This document shows positions 36,678 through 47,342 of a DNA stretch of 64,000 nt, in pieces. The first letter of the stretch is position 1, and each line of letters starts with the position of its first letter. This DNA is from Colletes latitarsis (lineage: Eukaryota > Arthropoda > Insecta > Hymenoptera > Colletidae). Under the pieces are notes generated by a model. It saw only the letters and a program-made list of their open reading frames with translations. It ran no database searches and was not told where the DNA came from. The position numbers and the translations under genes were made by a program. Location of the stretch: positions 3,658,001-3,722,000 of the forward strand of contig NC_135143.1 in assembly GCF_051014445.1 (NCBI RefSeq), written 5' to 3'.

Positions 36678-37271
36678 TGAGGGATTCTCGTGTAACAGCG
36701 TTAAATTAAAGTTTCCTTTTTAATTTTTTTCGTAAAGAATTAAAAGTTCTATTATACCAGATTTTTAGGAACATGAAGAAAGACAAAAATATTGTTTTAG
36801 TCCATTATTTATTATCTTTTATTAAATAGTAGTTAAATTTTTTAATCCTATCCGACTATGTAACCATAGTTGGTATGCAGCGTAGCATCCATCATAGAGA
36901 TCAAAAAGCAAACAAGTGAAACATTTTCTTAAAGTTGGTTGGTTTCCACTGGTACTGAACTTTTTTCAAACAAAAAATAGGTCTAGTACCAGTGTAAACC
37001 AACCAGTTTTAAGAAAATTTTTCGCTTGTTGCGTTCTGATCTCTATGATGGTTGCTACGTTGTATACCAACTATGGTTACATCGTCGAATAGGATTAACT
37101 ACTATTTAATAAAAGATAATAAAAAATGGACTAAAAAAATATTGTCGTATAGTTTTAGGGTCTCTCAACGCGTTCCTAAAAGTCTAGTACAATAGAACTT
37201 TTGATTCTTTATAAAAAAAATTAAAAAGGAAACTTTAATTTTCACGCTGTTACACGAGAATCCCCCTTAAG
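36673..37271. repeat. Large inverted repeat (palindrome), ~290-bp arms
   Basis: The left arm (about 36673-36959) and right arm (about 36983-37271) are reverse complements at roughly 90% identity, with a loop of about 23 bp. Matching pairs include gggattctcgtgtaacagcg against cgctgttacacgagaatccc, and ggttggtttccactggtact against agtaccagtgtaaaccaacc. No ORF. The outer edges carry CTTAA tips like the neighbouring Mutator-like ends, so it may be a foldback element or two joined ends. Confidence 0.88.
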
Positions 37272-38811
37272 AGGACAGAGCGCTTTGGCACGGTAAAAAG
37301 TATCACACGTTATAAATAATCTCAGAAACGAAAATAAACATTTAGTTGATATAAGTTTTCGTGTTTCAATTTATAATAGTATGAGTTATAGAAAACAGCG
37401 TTAATTTGTTTAAAAATGATCCTTGTTTGCGTTTGTGACGTCATTGCTTTCAATGATTCTTTTTCTAGATGGCCGACCAGTGTACACGATTTCAGCCAAA
37501 CGGGATGAGTTGTAGCAAAAACTCAGAAATTACTTGAAACTGTAATATATTCTCTAAAGATTGACATCCAAAAAATTTAATTTTAGTGAAAATTGTCAAA
37601 ATGATAGCTATTTGTATCTGAGAAGTCCAATTTGGACGAAAAATATGGGTTTTGTTTATATTTTCCAAAATAATTAAAATTTAAAAAAAATTACATGATT
37701 CCTTAATAAATGTTATAATAAAGATATCTGAAAAATGTCAACATAATCAATTATCTAGATCTCGAAATATCTTGTACATCGTTTCTAAAAACATAGTTTC
37801 GGAAAAAATGAGTTTAAAATTTCCATACGTAATTTTTTATATTTTTTCTTAACTTGTCACTAATCAGTCATTCCTGCTTCATTCATGTGGCCCTCAGCTT
37901 CAATCTCAGCCTCTTTGAAAGCCGGTCGACTGGATTTATGGGCGATTCGTCCTTCTTTCGTGTTTTCAAACGATCGTCTATTGACTGCTTCGATTCTTTC
38001 TTTTTCAATCGTTTCGCATAATGCAGCAGCTGTCGATTCTATTTTTATATCCATGCAGTGCATAAGTAATACTCTAAAACAGCCTCTATTGAAAATACCA
38101 GTAGCAATATAAGCAGCAATCGACAGTTGTAATGCCACTAAATAAATTTCTGGGAGCCAAACATCAAATAGTATTGTTGAAGCTCTCGTTCTGGATTTGT
38201 GTAAGTCCACCCACATAGGATTTTGATAATTGGTCACGATTTAATTTCTCGTAAACAGACGTAATAGTCTTTAGCACATTCGCATGCAATGCTGATTTGT
38301 GATCATAATTTTGCAGATCATTTTTGGCCTTCGCCACTTGGTAATTGCACCAACTTTCCAATCCTGGCGGACAATCCTTATGTTCTTTCTTTCGTGTCTT
38401 CTTTGGGATATTTGTTTTTTCTTATATCTAAGTCGTAGTAAACGCTTAGTTCATCAATTAGTTTAGTTGTAAATTTTCCCTTTCTTCGGAGTCCTTTTGT
38501 TTGTTTCCTTTTTACTTTTGGCAATCGCGCACTCATTCGCTTTTATACGTGTCCTACACACTCCTTTTTTGTAATTAAGATGTTATCACCATACGGACAC
38601 AATTCAACGAAAACTTCGTAGGTTTTGCTATCACCATTTCCGATGTGTGACAAGTATTTCGTCTCGTGTAGTGTTTCAAAGCGTGCAGAGATTTCCACCG
38701 CTCCATCTCGAATTCGAACCTTTTACATTTTATTCTTAACACTTCAAATTACTATTTTAGATAAATAAAAAATCGATTTTTTCAAAATTTCAGTGTTCTG
38801 CCTCCTTAAAA
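37267..38811 (-). mobile_element. Mutator-like (MULE) transposon remnant
   Basis: Possible ends TTAAGAGGACAGAGCGC (37267) and, inverted, TTAAGGAGGCAGAACACTG (38811) enclose the transposase pseudogene 37860-38700. Target duplications are not evident, so the boundaries are approximate. The identification rests on the protein. Confidence 0.6.
37860..38700 (-). pseudogene. Mutator-like transposase (animal 'Mutator' family), C-terminal half
   Basis: Read on the minus strand through several shifts: YLSHIGNGDSKTYEVFVELC, then PYGDNILITKKECVGHV, KRMSARLPKVKRK, GKFTTKLIDELSVYYDLDIR, KDCPPGLESWCNYQVAKAKN, TQIQNESFNNTI, APRNLFSG, ALQLSIAAYIATGIFNRGCF. The order VGDGDS..CVNHV..RM..RL, GKLT..LI, SWC.Y and ESFNN.IW is that of the animal Mutator-like transposase family. 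Damage: the GDGDS motif reads GNGDS, TGG after ESFNNTI became TGA, and frames shift near 38160 and 38530. The N-terminal half is not recognised. Dead copy. Confidence 0.82.
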
Positions 38812-39430
38812 GGCTATTTTAATCTAGTCTTTTCAAAAAATTGATTCTTTTATTTTGCATTTTCTGAAAGTAGACATTTGTACAAGTAAAACTGTAGAAG
38901 GATTTTTTCGAATTCGTAAAATTTACGAAGTTATAGATGGTTAAAGAGGACGACTCACAGTCTGCAGTGTGCGACATACAATTAAAGCTGGTATAAGAAA
39001 TTTTAAACGCGCTTTTTTCGAAACAATGTTTTTTTACATGGCTGACATGATACTTTAAACTTTAGTTGATTGATTGATTTCAAATTTGGTACACACCTTT
39101 AGTGGATATGCCGTTATCGTCTGAGGCAAAATTATAAAAAAAAGAGTTTTCCTTATTATATTTGTTACGTATTGCTCATATATAGGATCGAAACGTTTGG
39201 TGGCTTGAACGTTGGCCTGATTATCTGATGCGCAACCCCTTCGGATGGGGTTGACTCACACAGTGTGCGAGCGCTTGGCTCAATTTTCATAAATTCGGGT
39301 ATATTGTTCTTACCGTCTTACGAACTTTTTACTTCGTGCAATGTATACTACAAGTTTGACGTTGACTGTCGTAGAGATTTAACAAAAATATTTATGTACT
39401 ACAATGCATAAAACAAGTTTATAGATATTA
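38812..39430. other. AT-rich stretch, nothing firm
   Basis: AT-rich sequence with a GC-richer patch at about 39185-39295. No recognised gene; no complete tRNA could be folded by eye. Confidence 0.4.
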
Positions 39431-40040
39431 ACTGGACAAAAGTATTCAGACAATTCATTTAGAAACATTATTACAATCTGAAATATGATTTTCGTCGTAA
39501 TATCATATTATATCCTTTTCTAACTCTATTTTAACATGACACAAGGCAAGGATTTATCAAAAATTTTAAAAGAAACTATCACTAATGGCTTAACGATTGG
39601 CAAATCAATATTCAAAGTTTCTTAACGTTTAAACACATCAGATCAGATTGTTTATTCGATTTAAACAAAAAAACTATTTCTTCAACAAGGACAATTAGAA
39701 AATGTGTTAAAAAGTGGTCGACCTGAGAAAAAAACAATTAGAAAAGACAGGAAGATTCGCTGTTTATAAGTTTTAGATCCAAGAAAAATTGCTGTTGGTA
39801 TTCATACGGAAATACAAGATGGTAAGTTGGTAAGATGATCGTCCTTTAGGATCATTTAATCTTCATGAAAAACATCGCGTTAAATGATCATTAATATTTA
39901 AAGAAATAGATTGGCGTCTAATAGTAAACACTGAAGAAAATCACTGCAAGCTTTAGAATTAGCTCGTTCGTGGCTGAAGGGTTAAAAACTCGTAAGCTTT
40001 TATTTTATTTCAAGTCCACCAAATATAGTATTTTGTTATA
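39431..40040 (+). pseudogene. Tc1-like element, 5' end and transposase N-terminal remnant
   Basis: A tip CTGGACAAAAGTATTCAGAC at about 39431 is typical of Tc1-type ends. ATG at 39536 starts MTQGKDLSKILKETITNGLT, which breaks at a stop after about 30 codons. It resumes KSGRPEKKTIRKDRKIRCL and LDPRKIAVGIHTEIQDG, the linker and second HTH region. The catalytic domain is not recognised. The segment from about 39740 is duplicated at 41175-42985. CAGGGTG copy 9 is inserted at its end. Confidence 0.7.
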
Positions 40041-41087
40041 CAGGGTGTTCGGCCACCCCTGGGAAAAATTTTAATGGGAGATACTAGAGGCCAAAATAAA
40101 ATGAAAACCAAGAATACTAATTTGTTAATGTAGATTTCGTTAAACAGTTATTAACGTTTAAAGGTCCGACCGTACTGAATTTTTTTCCAGAAAGTGGGTA
40201 GGATTTCGGGAGTAGGTCTATTCATAAAAAATTATTCTAATTGACCCCGCAACAGAAAATAATTTTTCCAGAACGATTTGAAATTTTTTAATTTTGTCGA
40301 AAAATTTCACACCTACCCGATTTTTTTTCTAGAAAGTGGATATGATTTCGAAGGTATGTCTATTCACCAAAAATGATTGTAATTGACCCCCCCCCCCCCC
40401 CCAACCGAAAATAATTTTTCCAGAACGATTTGAAATTTTTTTTTTCGTCGAAAAATTTAGGCACCTACCCCCTGTCGATTTTTCTTAAATATTCGTTTTT
40501 CATTTTTAATAATTTTGTTTGGCGCCCTACAGAAAAGTTGTCTAATACTTTTTTGTAGATACCCATGAGCTCTACTTCAGAAAAAAGTTTCATTGAAATA
40601 TATTCACAATTGTAGGAGTTATGGCTGTTTGAAAATTGGACCATTTTTATGGGGTTTTTCTCATTTTGCGGAGTCAAGGACTAACTTTTCGAATATTTTT
40701 GCGATTTGTACATATTCTCCACCAAAATACGCGTAGCTTGCTTTTTTAAACATTAAAATCGTTCAATCCGTTCAGGAGTTATAGTGTTTTAAAGATATAC
40801 ATGAAACTTTGGGGAACGATTTCTGGTCTAAAATTAGATTTTAGGTAAGGAATATTTTTCTCGAAAATGCGTAGGATTTCGGGGGTATGTGTAATGACCA
40901 AAAATGATTGTAATCGACTCTTGCAACCGAAAATAATTTTTCCAGAACGATTTGAAATTTTTTAATTTAATTGTTAATAACTTTTTAACGAAGACTCCAT
41001 CAACAAATTGGTATTCTTGATTTTCGTCTTATTTTGGCCTTTAGAATCCCCCATTAAAATTTTTCCCAGTGGTGACCGAATATCCTG
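40041..41087 (+). mobile_element. CAGGGTG-family non-autonomous transposon, copy 9
   Basis: A 1,047-bp copy with an intact left tip and a mutated right tip (gtgaccgaatatcctg), flanked by TA. Forward core near 40565. It contains a 16-C run (40387-40402). Most of it matches the first half of copy 5 in reverse complement closely, so the two share a recent source. Without it the flanks read ...ttgtta-TA-tgagtt. Confidence 0.92.
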
Positions 41088-41315
41088 TATATGAGTTACA
41101 ACTTTTCCCTAAGAAGCTAAAAAAATTAATACTCAAGATTAGATGTTAAAGAAAATAAATCTAAATAGGATAAGAAAACAACAATTGTGAAAGACAGGAA
41201 GATTCGTCGTTTATAAGTTTTAATTGGTAAGCTGGTAAGATGGTCGTCGTTTAGCATCATTTAATCTTCATGAAAAACATATTACGTTAAATGTTCAATG
41301 ATCATTAATATTTAA

Positions 41316-42828
41316 CACTAAACCTACCGCGACCGGTCAAATCAACGTTTTTAAAATTTCGTTTAAAATTTCTGACACACAATATTATTTTAACGCCATT
41401 TATACGTACAATGAATTTCACAATATTCACTTCTATTCTTATTTATTTTCTGAGAAAAATATGTAGTCTGTCTTGCCTACCACGACCGGTCATCTGATCG
41501 GTTGAACGATTTATATTTTTTTGTAAAAAATAGGACAAAATTTAATACCAAATTCTGGTTAGTTTCCGATGTAAATAGGAAATATATGTATAGCAAAGAC
41601 GAAAGGAGAGAATCTACAGTTTCCACTGTCTTAGAACAGTCTAACAATGCGTATTAAAAATAGTTAAACTTTTGACCCACGTAGTTTCGAAACTACTCAT
41701 GTTTCTTGCATAACTGAGCCATCGTTGGAAGCGATAAACCTTACCCTTTAAAATGGTTTTTGGTTTTTGTCGATCCGAATTTCTGTTTTCGAGATATCAT
41801 GATTTATGTAAAAGGTAATTTTTTTAATTCCGCTGTCTCTCGCTTCCCGTCTCAGAAAAGGCTATTAACGCGTATTAAAAATACTAAAAGTTTAGACGCG
41901 TGCAGTTTCGAAACTATTACTGTTTTATCCATTATTGAGCCACTGTTAATAGCGGCAAACCTTCCTTTTTAAAGTGGTTCTTGGTTTTTGTCGATCCGAC
42001 TTTCCGTTTCGGAGATATCGTAATTTATGTAAATGGTAATTTTTTTTATCTCTGTCTTCGTCTTGCGGAGTCGAACCTCCTTGTCGCACGTGCGTGGTGC
42101 TGACCTACCCCGCGTACGTGACTGTCGTGACCTAGTTTGATGTAGTATTTCCAAGAATTTACTACGCACTGTTTACTATTGTCACGCGCGCGAGATCAAT
42201 GAACTCGCGAGCGCAACAACGAAACGTAAACAAACCCTATCTTCGAAACTAACCATCCGATCGACTTGAAACTAAAATCGCTATATCTCCGGAACTAATT
42301 ATGCTATCGACTTGTACGAACGCTCATTTTAAAGGGCATTTCATCCTCTATTCAGTGACTATACCAGCTACTATAATTTTTGCTGTCTTCTATGTTTATT
42401 TTCACATTTACTTTGACGCTACATACCCAAAGTAGTTTCAGCACTTCCTATTGATCATACGACTAGTGTACGATAAAACTGGACCATAAATTGTTTATTT
42501 AATTGAAAATGAATTTAAATGCAGGATGTTTGTGCAATTACTAGCCAGCACTTTTTTTTAAATAGTTGTTTGCTCTAGAATTAACTACGGTATCGACTTG
42601 GACCAAAATTCGTTTTCAAGGGCGTTTTATCTTCTATCCGATGAAAATTGAAAAATTTTTTAACATAAAAGAGAAGGATATCTTACGAATAAGCATCAAA
42701 ACACAACTTTCTATATATGTAATGGAAAAATTAGAAAGGCGTTGCCTCGTAAAAGAGAAAAGGAAAGGCTGGTCATTTGACCGTTCATGATAGGAATGAG
42801 TATGCATAAAGTGCCGGTAGGTTTAGTG
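41316..42828. mobile_element. piggyBac-like non-autonomous element, 1.5 kb, TTAA target
   Basis: Ends CACTAAACCTACCG and CGGTAGGTTTAGTG are exact inverses, flanked by TTAA (41312-41315 and 42829-42832). The duplicate segment X at 39890-39910 keeps the uninterrupted site (TTAA 39898-39901), which proves the insertion and its boundaries. Inside are gaccggtca motifs near both ends, a roughly 215-bp tandem duplication and GC-richer patches. No transposase frame was recognised, so it would need an enzyme from elsewhere. Confidence 0.93.
41690..42050. repeat. Diverged tandem repeat (~215 bp, two units) inside the piggyBac-like element
   Basis: Two units (about 41690-41830 and 41905-42050) share gtttcgaaact, tgagccat/c, ggcaaacctt-like text, tggtttttgtcgatccga and gagatatc.t.atttatgtaaa.ggtaatt. 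The spacing is about 215 bp. Confidence 0.75.
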
Positions 42829-42974
42829 TTAAAGAAAGAGATTGGAGTCTAATAGTCAATACTGAAGAAAATTACTGAAAGCTTTAAAATTAGCTCGTTC
42901 GTGGTTCAAGGGTTAAAAGCTCGTAAGCTTTTATTTTATTTCAAATCCATCAAATATAGTATTCTTTAATATAT

Positions 42975-43887
42975 GTGTGGAGTCACCTCCCATGCTTGCC
43001 ACCAGAGGGGTCGCGCTCTCACAAGCGCTCGACCGACTCCTCCGTTGCTATACAGAGTATTCGGCCACCCCTGGGAAAAATTTTAATGAAGGATTCTAGA
43101 GGGCAAAATAAGACAAACATCGTGAATACCAATTTGTTGATAGAGGCTTCGTTAAAAAGTTATTAACAATTAAATTAAAAAATTTCAAATCATTCTGGAA
43201 AAATTATTTTCGGTTGCGTGGGTCAATTACAATAATTTGTGGTGAATAGACATACCCTCGAAATCATATCCACTTTCGAGAAAAAAAATCGGGTAGGTGT
43301 TCAAATATTTCGGTGATAAAAAAATTTTTCAAATCATTCTGGAAAAATTATTTTCGGTTGCGGGGGTCAATTACAATAATTTGTGGTGAATAGACATACC
43401 CTCGAAATCATATCCACTTTCTAGAAAAAAAATCGGGTAGGTGTGAAATTTTTCGACAAAATTAAAAAATTTCAAATCGTTCTGGGAGAATTATATTCGG
43501 TTGCGGGGGTCAATTACAATAATTTTTGGTGAATAGACATACCCTCGAAATCTTGCGCATTTTCGAGAAAAAAATTCAGTACGGGCGGAACTTTACACGT
43601 TAATAATTTTTTAACGAAGCCTTCATCAACAAGTATTCTTGATTTTTGTCTTATTTTGGCCTCTAGAATCCCCCATTAAATTTTTTCCTAGGCGTGGCCG
43701 AACACTCTGTATATACAATCCTTGACCGACTTCCCAATATCCCGTCGTCTAAGGCAGGACCTGCCAAAAAGTCTTCTGTCTTACTGACCACTCCACTAGC
43801 AGGCCCGAACGAAACGCGCCCCCTCTTTTCTTTTTCTGTCCTCCTACGATTCTCAGAGTTTCTACCCGCAACAAGCAGCGCCACGTA
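42975..43887. repeat. GC-rich insert between X' and Y', split by CAGGGTG copy 10
   Basis: About 250 bp of GC-rich sequence (42975-43052 plus 43710-43887) is present between X' and Y' but absent between X and Y. It is flanked by TATG on both sides. The small size and lack of coding content suggest a SINE-like or MITE-like insertion, but no tRNA-type promoter could be confirmed. Confidence 0.45.
43053..43709. mobile_element. CAGGGTG-family non-autonomous transposon, copy 10 (core-less)
   Basis: A 657-bp copy with tips CAGAGTATTCGGCCACCCC and gccgaacactctg, flanked by TA. No core block. It has three near-identical interior units in the same orientation (gggtcaattacaataattt.tggtgaatagacataccctcg at about 43220, 43363 and 43507), spaced about 143 bp. 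Confidence 0.9.
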
Positions 43888-43965
43888 TGAGTTACAACTT
43901 TTCCCCAAGGAGCTAAAGAAATTAATGCTCAAGATTAGATGTAAAAAAAAATAAATCCAGATAGG

Positions 43966-44566
43966 ACTCTTGAATTTTAACGAGGCTATAAAGACAAATT
44001 ATATGACAAATTCTAGGAACGTTACTAACAAAGTTTCGGTTTCGTGAATGATTTCAAAAACAGCATTGGAATCAAAATAGTCAATATTGAAAAAAATGAC
44101 TAAAAGTTTGTAGAATTGACTCATCTGCGTTTGGAGGGTTGATTGAAAGCTCCTATTTAATATGTCTTGCCTCTGTTCCAGCAACAGTTCCATTGACTTG
44201 CCCGCACAGAATTGGAACGCCGTCCGTTACGCTTTGACAATCCTCACGTTACACTCTGGGATACTATCGTTTGAACCTCTCGGTGGCAAAGCTGCGTCAA
44301 ACTTACCGAAAGCGCGCGATAAATATTCAGAAGCTGCCAAGCGTCAATATGGATACATTTGCTAGCCGGTTCGCAGCCCTCACCGACAGCAAAGCGTTAC
44401 TAAATCTCCGACGAGCAACCTCGCTCTAGTCCGTCCGACATCTATCCTTGTCGACAGCTCAATCGATGGAGTCGGCCACGATCGAGAGTCGCATATCTCC
44501 TGGCGGCGGAACGGAGCCGAGCACGCCGCGCCGCTAAAGAGGCCGACAAGCGGGCCCGTAGAAGAA

Positions 44567-44600
<34 letters not shown>

Positions 44601-44833
44601 CGTGCGCGGAAGACCTCAAACGCGCCGTCCTCCGTGCCAAAGATACGTTTCCAAGCGTCGATCGCGCTCCGTTCCGGCCGGCCGATGAGTTTCAAGCTCC
44701 TCGATGTCGATGGCCTCGTTACAGGCTGAGGTTACGAGCCCTTCAACGCGAACTTTAGCCTAAACATACACTACCCACTTTTCGTCACACGACGTCAGAG
44801 TTGGCCAAATTTTATTAGTCGACAACGAATCTA
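43966..44833. other. Spacer with a GC-rich island (44170-44760)
   Basis: After partial X'' comes GC-rich sequence with a (GAA)n tract. An open minus frame here owes its serine run to that tract. No known protein was recognised. It could be a regulatory island. Confidence 0.4.
44559..44600. repeat. (GAA)n microsatellite
   Basis: A trinucleotide GAA tract with one GAG/GGA interruption, inside a GC-rich island. Confidence 0.95.
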
Positions 44834-46250
44834 CAGTGGCGGATACATACTTACAAACATGCTGATAATTACACTTTCATTAGTGTTATTTTGTTATAGA
44901 AAGCTTTGTTACTTAAATCGTTCTATTTTTATTATATGTTGAGGTAAATACTATTATTCTCTGTTATATTTCTTACATAACTTTGTTATTATAGATGATG
45001 AGTAACACTTTGTCTTAACTCATCGACAGTGTTGCGAACACATACGAACGCTATTATAATGTATGCTTACATCATTTGTTTTGAATTTATTGATCTCGGA
45101 AGCAGTTTTTGCTAGTTTGTCCGTGTGATTAGACGGAGCGTCTACTAGATTTGAAACGTTAATCATGAGTTTGGGTAAAAATATAACGCCAGAACAACGA
45201 CGTACAGCTTCTTAGAAAACCAGGATTAACGTATCGAAATATTTCTCAACAATTAGGCATATCTCTTGGAGCTTGTCATAAAGCCATGCAACATATTAAT
45301 CTTCGAAAAACTGCAAAAAATATTCCCCGTAAACCAAAATCCCGTAAAACCGACAGACGGTTTGATACATCGACTTTCTGAGGCCGTCCATTTTAAGACC
45401 GCTGTTGTTATTCATAATGAAATATTGCTACATCTGATTAATTAAATCAATGTTCGAATTGTGCAACGCTGTTTATGTGAATTTAATTTAATGGGTAAAA
45501 TGGCACGGCACAAACCATTGATATCTGAAAAGAATCGATGTGCGAGACTTCAATTTGCGAGAGACTACCTCAACTGGACAGAAAAACGATTGTTCAAAGT
45601 TGTATTTATCTTCGAAAGTAAATTCAATCGTCTAGGATCTGACGGTAAAATTTATATAAGACGTCGTATTGACGAGGAATTTAATACAAAGTGTAGCAAA
45701 TCAACTGTTAAAGGAGATGGTGGATCCGTATTTGTTTGGGGTTGTATGATCATTAATGGTACAGATCCTATCTGTCGTGTCGAAGGAACGATGAATCGTT
45801 TTGTTTGTTTAAACATTGTTAAGAATATTTTATTGCCATTTATTGGCCATAAATTAACAGCAGATTGGATTTATCGGGCTGATAATGATCCAAAAGCATA
45901 CGGCAAAAATTGTAAAACAATTTTTGGATGAGAAAAAAATTAATGTTTTGAAATGGTCGGCACAAAGTTCGGGTTTAAATCCAATTGAGATGCTTTGGAT
46001 TGACGTCGATAGGGAAATAAGACATAAAAAGCCAAAAAATAGTAACAAATCATACAAAGTAATAGAAGCTTCAAGGAATTCGATTCCCATTGATCGATGC
46101 ATTCGTTTAATGCAATCTATGCAAAGATGTTGTGCAACAGTCATTAAAGCAAATGGAAAAATAACAAAATACTAGAATTAATATGAGTTACTATTAAAAA
46201 CAATGTTATGACATCGATAATATATTGTTTGTAAGTATTGTATATGTCCG
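44834..46250 (+). mobile_element. Tc1-like transposon (TACAGTGGCGGATA end), right tip eroded
   Basis: The left end CAGTGGCGGATACATACTTA follows TA. The right end keeps the inverted match (cttacaaaca / tgtttgtaag and gtccg) but has lost the last bases. The transposase pseudogene 45165-46175 lies between them. Confidence 0.75.
45165..46175 (+). pseudogene. Tc1-like DD34E transposase pseudogene
   Basis: ATG at 45165 opens MSLGKNITPEQRRT; shifts follow. LRKPGLTYRNISQQLGIS and INLRKTAKNIPRKPKS give the paired HTH region. A long open part from 45461 reads MARHKPLISEKNRCARLQFA, YLNWTEKRLFKVVFIFESKF (the first Asp of the usual DESKFN is lost) and RADNDPK (second Asp). After a two-base shift come HTAKIVKQFLDEKKINVLKW, SSGLNPIEMLW (Glu) and KITKY stop. 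I count 34 residues between the DND Asp and the Glu, as expected for Tc1. The frameshift in NDPKH and the missing Asp make it inactive. Confidence 0.88.
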
Positions 46251-46439
46251 TAAGACGAAACGCAAGAAAGACTCTAATTATTGTTATCTTGTTTAAAATT
46301 TAAGTTAATTAATAGTTATCTTGCATTTTTTAAATATATATGTATGCCATTAAGAAAACGTAGAACTGATTAATTTATACCTTTCCTGCGTATAATTACT
46401 AACAACAGAATCTAACCATAACAAGTGTTCATAACTATA

Positions 46440-47342
46440 CAGGGTGTTTGGCCACCCCTGGGAAAAATTGTAATGGGAGATTCTAGAGGCCAAAATATGA
46501 CGAAAATCAAGGATACTAATTTGTTGATTGAAGCTTCGTTAAAAAGTTATAGAAACATTTCCGGCCACACAGTATATTTTAGGTAAAGAATTTTTTTTCT
46601 CAAAAGTACGTAGGATTTCAGAGGTATGTGTATTCACCAAAAATGATTGTAATTGACCCCCGCAACCGAAAATAATTTTTCCAAAACGATCTGCAACTTT
46701 TAAATTTCGCCGAAAAATTTAGGCACCTGCCCCCTGTCGGTTTTTCTTAAAAATTCGGTTTTTACTTTTTAATAATTTTGTTTGACGCCCTAGAGAAAAG
46801 TTGTCTAATACTTTTTTGTAGCTACCCATGAGCTCTATTTCAGAAAAAAGTTTCATTGAAATATATTCACTATTGTAGGAGTTATGGTCGTTTGAAAATT
46901 GGACCACTTTTATGGGGCTTCTCTCACTTTACGTGGTCAAAGAACAACTTTTCGAATAGTCTTGGAATTTCTACATATTCTTCACCAAAATACGCGTTGT
47001 TTGCCGTTCGAAACACTAAAATCCTCCAATCCGTTCAGATGTTATGACGATTTAAAGAATCGCATGAAATTTTTGGGGAATATTTCTGGCCTCACATTAA
47101 ATTTTCGGTACGGAATTTTTTTCTCGAAAGTGCGTCGGATTTCGGGGGTACGTGTAATGACCAAAAATGATTGTAACTGACCCCCGCAACCGAAAATAAT
47201 TTTTCTGTGAATGATTTGAAATTTTTTAATAACTTCTTAACAAAGCCTCAATCAAGAAATTAATATTCTTGATTTTCGTCTTATTTTGGCCTCTATATTC
47301 TCCCATTAAAATTTTTCCCCGGGGGGTTAACCGAATACCCTG
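46440..47342 (+). mobile_element. CAGGGTG-family non-autonomous transposon, copy 11
   Basis: A 903-bp copy flanked by TA, left tip CAGGGTGTTTGGCCACCCC, right tip diverged (gggttaaccgaataccctg). Forward core near 46830. It lies about 190 bp past the end of the Tc1-like element. Confidence 0.88.

Larger units (their letters stand above)
39740..44165 (+). repeat. Tandem segmental duplication (X-Y, X'-Y', partial X'')
   Basis: Segment X (about 39740-40040) recurs as X' (about 41175-41315 plus 42829-42985, split by the piggyBac-like element) and in part as X'' (about 44078-44165). Segment Y (41092-41170) recurs as Y' (43889-43965). CAGGGTG copy 9 sits between X and Y. A GC-rich insert hosting copy 10 sits between X' and Y'. 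The order X-Y-X'-Y'-X'' means the duplication came before these insertions. Confidence 0.8.

Noticed and set aside
39185..39295. GC-rich patch with tRNA/SINE-like ttcaagcca on the minus strand
   Set aside because: No A-box at the right distance and no cloverleaf. Not supportable as a tRNA or SINE.
44380..44640. Minus-strand open frame with a serine run
   Set aside because: The run is just the translated GAA microsatellite; no supporting splice or start context.
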